A stretch of DNA of 64,000 nucleotides from the NCBI GenBank assembly GCA_003952965.2, contig CM025852.1, positions 12,848,597-12,912,596 of the forward strand, read 5' to 3'. The translations under genes and the position numbers were made by a program. Each line of letters starts with the position of its first letter. Position 1 is the first letter of the stretch. The DNA is from Morella rubra (taxonomy: Eukaryota; Streptophyta; Magnoliopsida; Fagales; Myricaceae). The notes beneath the pieces are model-generated. The model was not told where the DNA came from. It searched no databases and saw nothing but the letters and a program-made list of their open reading frames with translations. This document shows, one piece after another, positions 36,925-47,930 of the stretch.

Positions 36925-37385
36925 TGTAATTAAACAATACATAATCGGACCACATTGCATGAGCGCTAGTGTCTATCATGACTGCCATGACTGATGCACC
37001 GATTGATGAAAGATTCTACTGGAGTCGTGGATCATCGTCATCTGAATGCTCTTAATCATTCAGAAAAAGTTTATCTGGTTTGTGGGGTCGACCATCTTTG
37101 TCCAATTATAAATAGTGCAACATGTGGTGACCAGCAATGGTAGCCTTGGTAATTTGAAATAGGATCTAGATTTCAGTAAGCGAAACTGGGCCTTCAACAA
37201 TCCAAAACACTTTCAATAATCATTCGTAATGAATAGTGTCAAACATTAAACAACTCTCTAGGGCCTTACAATGAACTTCCATAGTGATCTAAATGGTATC
37301 TATCTCTTTTGTAGGGCATTAAGTAGCCCATCATGATTGGGAACCCAGTATTAACCAAATAGTAATGATCTAATTGATAAAGATC
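36925..37385 (-). pseudogene. PIF/Harbinger transposase fragment (DDE_Tnp_4)
   Basis: Translated on the minus strand across frameshifts, the segment gives YYLVNTGFPIMMGYLMPYKR, RYHLDHYGSS, ELFN, HYSLRMIIE, then FGLLKAQFRLLKS, LPLLVTTCCTIYNW and finally HAMWSDY. This is the C-terminal half of the DDE nuclease of PIF/Harbinger elements, including the stretch around the last catalytic acid and the terminal MW-DY motif. In-frame stops and at least two frameshifts show it is dead. The N-terminal half is absent. Confidence 0.8.
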
Positions 37386-37846
37386 TTATCGATAAACATT
37401 AACACTAAAATGGGATATATAGCATGCATAAACGTCAAGTGTACACAAAACAAAATTAAATTTATCTAATCTATAAGACATATATTGAGAATGGAATATG
37501 AGATGCAATTGGGGTACTAATTTGAGATATACAAATAAGATAATGTGCAAAGTAACATGATCTATACCTGGTCCAGATTATGGGAATATAAGTGTTTTCA
37601 ACATGATTTGCATGTTATAAAAGAATGCTATGGAGTTTGAGAAGCTTGGAGCATGTTTATAGAAATGTTTTAAACATGTTTTGCATTTTTGGAAACCTCA
37701 AATTACAAAGGGAACTCTTGCAAATTTTTTTAAAATCTCAAACCTGTTTGTGCTAAAACCATATAGAAAACTCTTGCTTGTTATCAGGGAGAGTCTTTTC
37801 TTTTTAGCAAATGAATTTTCTCTTAATAAGTTTCTCATCATAAAAA
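37386..37846. other. AT-rich DNA, probably the 3' untranslated end of a Copia-type element
   Basis: There is no recognisable coding sequence. Because it leads directly into a polypurine tract and LTR start, the part near 37550-37846 is probably the untranslated 3' region of the truncated retrotransposon. Confidence 0.35.
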
Positions 37847-38377
37847 AGGGGGAGATTGTTAGCCCAAGGTTGTTTCTTGAACAATCTAGTTTGATTTTGA
37901 TGATAACAAACTCTTTTAACCGCTTTGAAGGCTTTCCGAACTAAATTTTTTCAATCCACAAATGACTTAGAAAAAGATTGAAAATCTCTCTTTCTAAAAG
38001 TCTCTCACCTCTATAATACCGTTGCAAAAGCTAAAAATTTACAGCGTTTATTGTAGGCGTTTGGAGACGATTTGGAGTGAAATTGACACTTTCGTGCAGA
38101 AAAATCTCCCTAGCGTTGATGGTGTCGACATATGCCACTAATACTTGAGAGCAGTTTTGATGGAGTCGACACATGGGATCGAAGATGTTGTTGACACATG
38201 CCACTGGTATTTGAGAGCAGTTTTGATGGCGTCAACTGATGGGAAGATGGAGTTGATACATGCCACAGACACTCGAGAGCAAAATTCCAAACAAGGATGA
38301 TGGTGTCAACAAATGCTGAGTATGTGTCAACATATGTTGCAATTTTGTAAATTTCATTGGAACGTTACTAGCTCATC
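37847..38377 (+). mobile_element. polypurine tract plus truncated 3' LTR (Copia-type)
   Basis: AAAAAGGGGGAGA (37843-37855) is a typical polypurine tract, followed by TTGTTAGCCCAAGGTTG, the start of an LTR. The LTR is related to the one at 56417-57940 in the opposite orientation: it shares GTTAGCCCAAGGTTG, then GATTTTGATGATAACAAA, and the cluster of GTGTCGACA-like motifs (38120-38330, mostly mutated). It is cut off near 38377, where a MITE begins. The rest of the LTR is missing. Confidence 0.65.
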
Positions 38378-38665
38378 TTTTTTATTTAAAAAGTCTAGGG
38401 CACCTCTCCAATGGTGCTCTTTTGGTATAAAAAATTACAATTTTACTCTCATAAAATGGTTCATTGCCAAAAAAAATTATAGGGACAAAATTGTTATTTC
38501 GTACGCCAAAAGAATCATTTTCTGTTCAAATTAACCCAAAAAATTTTAAAGGAGGGTGCAAAGTGTCTGAAATCAACGGTTGGTGGGTGAATATGACAAA
38601 AATAATAGATTGGGGTGTAATGTGTCAAGATACCCATAGTTGGAGGGCGCAAAGTGTATTTAACA
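38378..38665 (-). mobile_element. MITE, second copy of the 40994 family
   Basis: This is similar along its length to the reverse complement of 40994-41280. Shared stretches include 'gtctgaaatcaacggttgg', 'atgacaaaaataatagatt' and 'tctcataaaatgg'. The left terminus is diverged and the limits are approximate. Confidence 0.55.
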
Positions 38666-38693
38666 AAAAAAAATTTGTAGCAAATTTTTTTAA

Positions 38694-39003
38694 GGGGAAA
38701 AGTCATTTTGAGCACTCTAACTATCAATGTAATTTCAAATAGGAGTATAAACTACCACCTTTGACACATTGAGCCTAAGAATTATGAAATTCATCTATTT
38801 TTGCCCCTAAAAAAGATTCATAGATCAAACTCATCCCACGTGTGTTGTGAATGAGCCATGTGACACGACTTTGACCCTCAGATTTTATTTCAGCTCGCAA
38901 TTTGATTAATGTGGAAGTTTGAGGGCTCAATGTGTCAAGATTGGTAGTTTGGACCCTGACTTGAAATGCATTGGTAGTTAAAGGGCCCCAAGTAAATTTT
39001 TCC
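38694..39003. mobile_element. 310-bp MITE with about 80-bp terminal inverted repeats
   Basis: The left end (ggggaaaagtcattttgagc ...) matches the inverse of the right end (... gggccccaagtaaatttttcc) over about 80 bases, including 'ttgacacattgagcc' in both. Long inverted repeats and no coding capacity suggest a Mutator-derived MITE. T-rich flanks make the target duplication unreadable. Confidence 0.7.
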
Positions 39004-39639
39004 TTTTCTTTTTTAAAGGTAGTGTATATTCTATTGGAATTTGGAAAAAAAGTTGTTGGAATTAGGAAAAAATGAATGTCAAAAATTTTGAGAAGAGCCT
39101 TTTTCTCAAATCCTAATAACTTTTTACAAACTCAAACACCTTTATTACAAACTCTATCATTTTTTTTTTTATAAATTCTAACAATGTTTTCATAAATCCC
39201 AATGGAATCAACACTACCTTCCACAAAATAAATAAATAAATAACTTCCAACAATTTCCATTCAACCTAAAGACACATTTCAATCATATTTTCGTCATGGA
39301 TAAACTCGTTCGCAAGGCCTAAATGGCTGTGTGCATGGATAATTATTTTTCTAGTTAACTAATAATTATGTCACCGAAAAAGACGTTCGCATAGCGCTGT
39401 GTAGTGTCCAAACGGTCAAACATTGTAAAATGTAGAAATCATAATTTTCCGTGAGAACGGTTAGTTTTGTATGAAAAGTTACATATGTGTACGGATGTAT
39501 TCATAATAATATTTTTTTTTATTAATATTTATGAATTTATTTAGTTATGTATTTTAAAATAAATTACACATCTAAATAAGTTGATACTTGAAGCATTTCA
39601 TTAATTATAAAAGTACAAAATTAAAAATTATCTACAAAT
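39004..39639. other. AT-rich spacer, no gene seen
   Basis: AT-rich DNA with an AAAT microsatellite near 39225-39243. No gene was recognised. Confidence 0.5.
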
Positions 39640-40830
39640 ATTTAATCATCATAATAATAAATAAAATACATAACCAAAATCATGTTTGAAATACACTCGG
39701 GCAAATTCTGTTGGGGCATTAAATGTGTTGTGAGTTGTCTTACATGTTCCATCATCCACTCATGCATTTGTTTGCATTTTCTACAGCCTCTATTCTTGCT
39801 CCTGTTATTTTTGTCATGGCTGCACCTCCATACACTAATGCTAGTTTTGCAACATCCTTTCTGTGTCCACTTACTTAGAAGCAAGCTCATCATAATCCTT
39901 TTGTCTAGCTCTCATTATCTCTATCTCAAATCTAGCCTCTTCCAAACTTCGGACTAGGTTTGCAGATGATGATTCAACTGGCTTTATTGAACATCCTAAA
40001 CCTTGCAAGTAACCTACTTTGGTCCCCAAGACTTCGGTGAAAATTTGTACTTCAATATATGACCTCCACTCGAACTCATACTCTAGCTGTAGTGCATCCA
40101 CTCCATCTTTTCCTACAAGTTAAGAATAATAAAATGGAGTTAAGATATGAAACATTGAATTTCACGAATGCATAATAGAACGTCTAACATTACAAAATTT
40201 TCTCGTGCACTATCTAATGTCCACGCGCCATTATTAGTATGCATTTTTTTGGTACAATAAGGTAGTATTATTACGATCAATTTCTAGATTTTTCTACATA
40301 TCAAAAGATCGAACATTTATATTAAAATACCTAAGTCATATATTTAAGTAATAACAGTTTATCTCTAAATACAAAATACACTTAGATTTTGAGTTACCAT
40401 CAAAGCTCTTGTGCCTTGGAAAGACCTCAATCACCAAGTTTGAGCAATCGTCAGCTTGGCCCTATTTTGGTGGTTGATTTCACTGTTCCTTTTCACTCTT
40501 CCTTTGCAAAGTATATTAATCATATTACAACCAAGAAAATGTAGAAGTAATCAAAGAATGGTGAAATAATTTTTTTTAACCTAAAATTCTTTGCTGGCAA
40601 ATAACTTGCAGATGCAGGCCCATTCTTCCTTTTTCGTATCGTGGTACGAGTGCTCTAACGTATCTTCTTTTCTATTTAATAGTCCGTAGTGCTCATGCAG
40701 TATTCTTAAGCGTCCTATATGCTATGTTCCTTGTAGATGTCACAACCTTTCGATCCTATGGTCAATTATAATTGAGATGAAAATCATCTTGAACACATTG
40801 TTAGTAGATGAACATATTTAAAATATACTT
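39640..40830 (-). pseudogene. CACTA TnpA-like (Transposase_24) fragment
   Basis: The order and sequence of this minus-strand block parallel the TnpA-like gene of the large CACTA element. It has an exon ending in KKEEWACICKLFASKEF-like sequence (about 40580-40690), then intron, then a conserved stretch containing MDALQLEYEFEWRSYIEVQIF and TEVLGTKVGYLQGLG (40101-39980), and a coiled-coil-like tail ending near 39680. Unlike the copy at 48-55 kb, it has no Mutator insertion in the intron at about 40500-40560. It is a 3'-end fragment with stops and frameshifts. Confidence 0.7.
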
Positions 40831-40993
40831 ATACATCTTTACCTATGTTTCAATAAGGCACATGTCGTATAGAGGATATAGAAACTATGTAAAGGCCATT
40901 GAGTAGATGAACACTATGCTATGAACTTGTACGTGTCACTTATAGTATATTAACTTTATACTATATATTTCATATCTGTAATAAAAAAACTTA

Positions 40994-41280
40994 GGGATAA
41001 ATGCAATTTGCATCCTTCAACAATAAGGGTCTTGACAGTTTGCGCCCTAACCTATTATTTTTGTCATACTGCAACTACCAACTATTGATTTCAAATACTT
41101 TGCGCCTTTGTTAAAATTTTTAATTAATTTAGAAGAAAAATGAATTTTGTTTTTGTATGCAAAATGAAAAATTTATCCCTATAATTTTTTTTTTTAGTGA
41201 CTATTTTATGAGTGTACAATCATAAATTTTGAGGCTGAACAAGACCCCCATTGTTGGAGGGTGCAACCTATATTTAACCC
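40994..41280. mobile_element. 287-bp MITE with about 40-bp terminal inverted repeats
   Basis: The left end gggataaatgcaatttgcat, continuing to 'aacaataagggtcttg', matches the inverse of the right end (caagacccccattgttgg ... tatttaaccc). There is no coding capacity. The 9-bp flanks (aaaaactta and aataacctg) match at six of nine positions, consistent with an old Mutator-type insertion. Confidence 0.7.
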
Positions 41281-44200
41281 AATAACCTGAAGACATGTTC
41301 TAACGCGTTCCCTCTAATTTGAAACTATTCACACCTTGTTCAAACAATAAAATCTCTTGTTTCAATGTTAATCACTTATAGTATAAGAATGCCATTTATT
41401 TTATGTTTATATACAAATATATGTTTGGAAATTAATAATGTCATATATTTACATATAATTTTAGAACACATTGTGATCCTTATGTTCTTGAGAATGATTT
41501 CATCTGCTTTCAAAATAGTTAAGAAAATTGTGTTTGTATCAATCTATTAAAAAAAAAACCAACCCTGGAGAACATTAATATTACTAAAATGTCATCCTTT
41601 TGTATCAATGTGTTCTAACGGATGAGAATTTTAACACCTGGATAATAAATTGAATGAAACAACAGGTTTGGGTAAGACTATAGCATTTGAACTCGTATAT
41701 CTAAACATTTCAACATAACCGAAAAATGAGGTGCCAAATTTCTCGAATTTTTTGGTGTGAAATTAATTAAACATTTAAAAATAACACTCCAACACTGTCC
41801 TTGAACTTTGAAAAAATGAAGCAAAATGAGAGTGAATGCAAAGAAAACACTTAACACCTACAAACACATTGCTTGACCAGCACATCAACAGTCGGCTGAG
41901 TGGACCACGAAGGTTACAGAGATAGAGAAAGAAAATGAGAAGAACAAGAAGTGTTTGGGTTGGTTAATGACATAAATTTTTGGTTTCTCCATAATGTTTG
42001 TTCGATTATTTTATGTTTATTAGTTGATTTTTATAAGTCTACAATTAAGAAATGGAATATAGAATAGTTAGTCACATTGTGTTAGGTTGGTTGGTGTTGA
42101 CATTTTTTTAAAGTTTGGAGTGTTATATTAGTTTGGTCTCAATTTCGAGTGGATGTGGTTTCTCGAATCCATGTGCATTCTATTCTCTAGTATTTGGACT
42201 CGTGGATGAACCCTATATCAAAGAGCCCAAAGTAAAAGGAAAAAAAATAAACTAAATGCTTTAGCAAACAAAGATGGTAAAATGTCATCATAGAGCGTTA
42301 TTATTATGCAGGCATGCATGGTCTATAAAATAAACGTAAAAACATAATATTTTATAAAAATCTTAAAAGGTTCTATAATAATCCGATCAGCTTTAAGATA
42401 CTCTAGAAGATTGTTTATCAATTACGTAGCGAAAAAAGAAAAGACAAAAAAGGGAACCATTGAAAACTCTTATACTAAGATCAAGCCAGTAAAACACAAA
42501 GTACTGAGTCATCTTGATTTCTAGTAAAATGATGCATCTCAAAAGTAATCAAGAAGGAATAATGCCAAGAACCTTTTGAAGAGGGTTGTTATTCATAATG
42601 CTTGAATGCATGTAAACTTTCTTCAAATGTCAAGTGCTAATCATCAAAATTTGAATAATCATCAAACTTCTTCACTCCTAAAATCATGGCTAAGAAACCG
42701 ATAATAGAGAACACAAGATCTGCGCATAATCTATTAAGAAAGTGCAAGATGATGTCCAAGGAGCATAAGAAATATGTATACATATTGCATGTATTTGCAT
42801 AGAAAAAGTGACCAAGTTTGGAAGACATTGGGCAACAATCCTAGAGGCTTACCTTAACTTTCAAGTAGATATATTGTAACATTCATTACTTGTTGAGTTT
42901 GGAATCCTTGATTTCTGTAGTAGTTCAAATATCAAATAACTCCAATAGGCTGAGGGCTACATGTGCACTAATATGGTGTTACAAATAAGTAATTTCGTGT
43001 AGGGTCCTCCCTTTAATTTTAACTGAAAAAAATGGATAGCAAGCAAAAAATTTGAAGGATTTAGCTTTTTTTTGTTGTTGTTAAGCACTTGATTTGGAAT
43101 TTTTTTTTTGTGTGTGTAGTGATTTTGTGTTTAAAAGGACTTGAAGATATTTATAATTGTGTAAATTACTTCCATGTGAAGGTAAAGTTAAATACTCAAA
43201 TCAGCTATCCATAGAAATCAAATAAAAGGAATTAATCACCAATATTGTGAGTGGTTTAGAAGAACTCATGTCTCTATATACGAGCTATATATGTATAACA
43301 AATTTAAGAAAAATCTCATCACGAATAGGTAGAATAGCTTATATGATATATGTGAGACATTCAATATCTTGATTTATTACTTTGTCCTTAATCCAAGTTA
43401 TTGTAACAAAGGATACATACTGTACTTTTATGAGAGCTCACTCAAGTATACTAAAAGTTTATATTCAAATAAGTTATAATTGGAGCGACATGTTCTATGA
43501 CATTTGGAGATTTTGTCAAATTTGTCGTGCTGTTAGAAGTCAAGGTAAGAATACTAGTGTTTGTTTGTAAAATTTTGGGGAGGTTAAAATTTTAGGGTAT
43601 TGGATTTGGTGAAAAGTGAAGAGAGAGATGATTTTTAATATTTATTATAGTGAAAAGTAATGATTTGATGGGGAGAGAGATATTATATTGTAATTTTTTT
43701 ATTGTGTTAAAATTTTAAGAAGTGTAAAATTTTAGTGTGCTTGTATCTAATTATCTTCCTTCGATTGTTATTTCATTATTTTAAAAGGCCTTTAGTTTGT
43801 AAAGAAGAAAAAGAAAAGGAAGAAGAACTTGAACCTAGACTTGACCGATTATTGGGCTAAATTAAACAGCTGAGAATCCTTGATTTGTAGGTTTCGAGGT
43901 CTAATTTCTTAAGGCTTACGGGGATCCTAGAGATTAGGTTTGGAAGTGGACTCTAAGGCGTCAAGATCGAGCTCAAAAAATCAAACCCAATGCTTAAAAC
44001 CAATCTGGCCACTTGGAGTGGAGGTTTAATTGGAGATCGTAATCATCATTGTGATGTGATTAAGATGTTGGACAAGTGGCAAAATCTGAGTCTGCGAACC
44101 CAAATTGACCCTTCCTTAACTTAGCTTCTTGTAGTAAACTTGAGTGTAATCACTTAATCCCTAACTAGCTAGCTTAACCCTAAGCCTAACTAATGTTACA

Positions 44201-44487
44201 CAGACACTTATATAAGTGAGAGAAAGCCCATAAGTCTCCCTTTCTAGCCCCTCCATCAATCGATTAGAGAGAGAGATCTAGATTAAGATAAAGAGAAATC
44301 TTCTAAGGAAGAGTAGCAGGATTGTACTGGTTTGTGTAGGTCTTTTCCCCTTCTTCTCTTCTTACTTTCTCCCTCATCTTTTGTGTTGAACACTTGCTAA
44401 CCTCTCACATTGTGTTTTAGGTGAAAAATGGAAGTTCTAGGACTAAGGCAACTTAAGAGGAGGGTGAGCTGGGTTTTAAATTTTTTT
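41281..44487. other. AT-rich spacer, no gene seen
   Basis: About 3 kb of AT-rich DNA without recognisable coding sequence. A perfect 14-bp palindrome with a TATA core (cacttatataagtg, 44205-44218), followed by a purine- then pyrimidine-rich stretch, looks like an LTR or gene promoter directed right, but no gene could be joined to it. Confidence 0.45.
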
Positions 44488-44845
44488 TAGGAAATTGGCA
44501 TTTTAATCCCCAAGTTTTGCCCCTTTTAGCGGTTTGGTACTTAGGAATTAAACTCTAATAAACTAATCTTGTGCTTGTTTAACGGCAAACCCACGTCAAG
44601 TGCCAACTACGCTAATCTTCGAAACGACACCGTGCCACGCCTGTAACTTCTAGCCCAAAATGATGTCATTTTGAATCTGGCTCCTTTAGTTCACCTACAC
44701 TTCAAGCCTTTCCTTCGAATCTCAGAATGTTTCCCTTTCTCTTGTGATCCCGAAGCCCCCATTAGAGAATAGTCAGAGTTGGTAGATCTGAAGTCTCATT
44801 GTATTCGACAATCTCTCGAGCAAGCAGTTAACTTGGGTAGATCTT
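44488..44845. repeat. possible Mutator terminal region
   Basis: The segment opens 'aggaaattggcattttaatc' and continues 'cccaagttttgcccctttta', wording typical of long plant Mutator TIRs. No inverted partner was found nearby, so this is only a resemblance. Confidence 0.3.
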
Positions 44846-45120
44846 AAAGGTTTCTATTTTGCATTTCGGGGATCCCAGTGGAGAAATGTTTGAGTTAAGG
44901 TAAACATTTCTTTTGTTTGATAACTTGTTAGCATTTTGAGGATCTTAAAATACAATGTTTGAGAAAATTTGAATGTTTCTTTTGTCTGGAAAAAGGTAAA
45001 TATTTCTTTTGTTTGAAAACTTGTTACCATTTCGGGGATCTCAAAATACAATGTCTGAGAACATTTGAACGTTTCTTTTGTCTGAGAAAAGGTAAACGTT
45101 TCTTTTGTTTGAAATGTCTT
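44846..45120. repeat. tandem repeat, period about 96 bp
   Basis: About 2.5 diverged copies of a unit containing 'cttgttaccatttcggggat', 'caatgtctgagaacatttga' and 'tttcttttgtctg'. Equivalent positions at 44924 and 45020 give a 96-bp period. Confidence 0.75.
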
Positions 45121-45299
45121 AGATCTGGACTAGTATTCGTCTATCCTTGTTAGATCTAGACCAGCATTTCTTTTGTTTCATTTGAGTTAAAAGAATATAT
45201 CTATCCTTGTTAGATCTGGACCAGCATTTCTTTTGTTTCGTTTGAGTTAAAAGAATATATCTATCATTGTAAGATTTAGACTAACATTTCTTTTGTTTC
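45121..45299. repeat. tandem repeat, period 60 bp
   Basis: A 60-bp unit starting 'gatctggaccagcatttctt' and ending 'atctatccttgtta' occurs at 45153 and 45213, with partial copies before (45121) and after (45273). The period is exactly 60. It directly follows the 96-bp array and shares the phrase 'catttcttttgttt' with it. Confidence 0.85.
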
Positions 45300-46225
45300 T
45301 ATAGTAAAATGGAGAGTCACTTTCTGGGTCATCCATGAGTGGTGCCTGAAAGACGAAGGAAACAACATTCAACCTTTTAGGATCCCACTTAGGTTTCATG
45401 TTCTCCACACATGAACCATGGAGAGACTTTGACATCTCTGACTTAGTAGCTTAGAATCAGTCCTTGAATACATATTGTACCCAGAGATGCCATAAAAAAA
45501 TATTTCCATCCTTAGACCTCTACTCTATACAAGATTGTTTTAAATTCCTCAGCACCTTTAGATGGCTCAGATATCACGCTGAAGAGTCCTTTACAAACCC
45601 AAGATTTTATGCAGAAGCACTTGTAATAGCTAACCATGGCATTTTCTAGTAATCAGGAGAATGTTGCAGTAAAGAACCCTATCAATAAGGATGTTTACCC
45701 TTTCAAATCAGTGATGAAGTAATATGTCGTCTTCTTGAGATTATTGTTGAATTACTTACCACACAATTGGTCTAAAAAAAGGCCTGGTTTATAAGGTTTC
45801 GGAAAGATAATGATGAAGAATCTAAGACAGACATCAATGTATGTTGCCGAAAAGGGGAAGAAAGAGAGAAGAAGAGGGGAACAAAACTTTAGCTGACAAC
45901 CTGCTGCTTTTGTTCTCTCCATCTAAAATGTCAAATTAAGATGGGAATATTGTAAGTGGAGAATCTTGAACATAAGCTTTTTTCAAATCTTAAGCTTTTT
46001 CTATACTTTTGCTATGAAAGACTCACTTTACCAATCTACTAAGATCTAAAATACCAAGTGATCATAGTTATGTATAATTCAAGCAATATCAGATCTTTAT
46101 GTGCAAAATTGAATGGGGTCTTTGATATTGAAGCAATAGCATTGATGCCATCATATGCATTAGTCACTTTGACTAATGGTTTAATAGTTATTTTCCCGTC
46201 TTTCAACACGGTTTCACAATGTTTT
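45300..46225. other. spacer upstream of the GRF gene remnant
   Basis: AT-rich DNA with only short frames on both strands. It may hold the promoter of the GRF-type gene to the right. Confidence 0.4.
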
Positions 46226-46638
46226 GTGAGGATGAGTGAGCCAGATCTTATCACAAGGTGTAACTATGGATTGAAAGCACCACTTAAGACCTCATGGATA
46301 GATGCTAATCCAAGAAGATGTTTCTTCGGGTGTACACAGTGTGACGGTAAGGCGGTGCATTCCTTATCTTATGTCCCTTGTACATTTAGTATATATGTAA
46401 TATTGATGTATGAGTATTCCATCATGGGCAGAAAGCGTGTGGATTCTTTGAATGATTTGATCCTCGCACGTTCCCCTGTAGGATGGAAGAGGGACCCCAT
46501 TTAATGAAAAAAAATAAGGACTTGCAATCTGAGTTGGCTCTGCAGAAGCATACTGTGAAGGTGCTGAAGCTCAAGCTTGGAGCATCTTGGACTGGCCTTG
46601 CAATTATGGGTGTGCTCTTGTTTAGTACATCGAAGTGA
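46226..46638 (+). pseudogene. GRF-type zinc-finger protein gene remnant
   Basis: The frame reads CNYGLKAPLKTSW followed by DANPRRCFFGC, matching the GRF zinc-finger pattern CxCG..A..TSWT..NPGRRFFGC, except that the second cysteine is Tyr. A possible donor GTAAGG follows at 46344. Downstream (about 46480-46638), MEEGPHLMKKNKDLQSELAL leads into a heptad-like helix and a hydrophobic C-terminus (GLAIMGVLLFSTSK, stop 46636-46638). Small plant proteins with a GRF finger, coiled coil and C-terminal membrane anchor have this layout. The two parts do not join in frame with the visible splice sites, and a finger ligand is lost, so I call it a pseudogene. Such genes are often carried by transposons. Confidence 0.65.
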
Positions 46639-47683
46639 TGTGTTGGGAAATGTTTGTCTATTTTGTCATTATCTTGCCACTTTTGTTGGGAATATATGTA
46701 AATGGTAGGATTTATAGGTCCTAGAAATGTAAACTTTTGTGTACTATGTAATGATCTTAGTTATGCATCATCTTCAACAGTTGTAATTTCATAATGGTAT
46801 TTTAGTGCCACTTTGGTAATCTATTGGTATTTTGGTTTTTGATTGTCTTATTTGAGTGCCAGATTGGTATTTTGGTTGCCTTTTAGTGCCAGATTGATAT
46901 TTTGGTTGGTTTATTGGTATTTTTTGCAACTAAGCAAATTACAAGGAGGAAGAAACCAAAAGTTTTGCAAGAACCATTCAATTTTGCAAGAGCCACTCGT
47001 TTACTGCAACTAACCAAGAATAACTTTAGCATTATGTAACTAAGACAACGACTTTCTAAAATTATGCAACTAACTAGTTTAATTAACTGCAACATTCTGC
47101 AACTAACACATATTAGATCTTCAAAATTCTGCAACTAACCAAGAATAACTGCAACATTCTGCAACTAACACATATCAGATCTTCAAAATTCTGCAACTAA
47201 CACAGAGTAACTTTCCCAAATTTTGCATTCAGGTTTACAGCATTAAAAAACCATGAAGAAACCAAAATTTTGCTACAACTACTAAAATTACCACATATGT
47301 ACAAACCAAATTTCTGTTGCAATACCAAATCAATCCAAAGTTATGCTATTCACCAAAATTCTGCCACTATCCAAATTACTGCCAAGCAAAAATTCTGCAT
47401 CAAACTTCAAATTATACCAAATTCTAGAAAGCTATTCATGAATAAACTAGTTTAACCATATCCAAATTAGATAGTAAATTACAAACCACTACACAATAGT
47501 TTCATCAAGCCAGGCAAGCAACTAACTAGTTCAATTATATCATAACTGTTAAATTGTCATCAAAACACAGTTACACAATTCGGCCATGTTCCAGTAACCA
47601 CTACATAGCTATTCATCAAAATACTTTAACTCCCAGTTACAATATCCACCAAAATTCTGCCATGCTCCAGTAGCCAGCTAATT
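46639..47683. repeat. repetitive AT-rich DNA with 'ctgcaacta' repeats
   Basis: Left part: repeated 'gtgccagattggtattttgg' phrases (46806-46925). Right part: many copies of 'ttctgcaactaac'. At about 47065-47215 there is a true tandem repeat with a 62-bp period containing 'aactgcaacattctgcaact' and 'tcagatcttcaaaattctg'. It may be the 3' subterminal region of the adjacent CACTA element, but no CACTA-type terminus was identified. Confidence 0.5.
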
Positions 47684-47930
47684 ATGGCAGGTCAAAATGA
47701 CTTCCCAAATTCTACATTTAGGTTCTCTCTGGGCCTCCAGTACCCAGATCTTGGGGGTCTTGGACAGCTTCCTCTTAAGTATCTTGTAGAAGAACAGAAA
47801 CCAATACAGTGGAATGTCAGTCTCAAAAAATACCAAAATTGGACTTCTACCAAAACTATTATGTCTTACCCTTCCTCTTCCTCTGCCACATCCTTCTCCC
47901 TTTCCCCTTGCCTTTACCTCCATTTTGTCC
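47684..47930 (-). other. Gly/Arg-rich tail of a transposase-like reading frame
   Basis: An 81-codon minus-strand frame begins KARGKGEGCGRGRGRVRH. Such basic Gly/Arg-rich tails end many plant MuDR-type transposases (compare 1330-1240 and 51591-51378). The rest of the frame is not recognisable. It is oriented against the GRF gene remnant. Confidence 0.3.
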
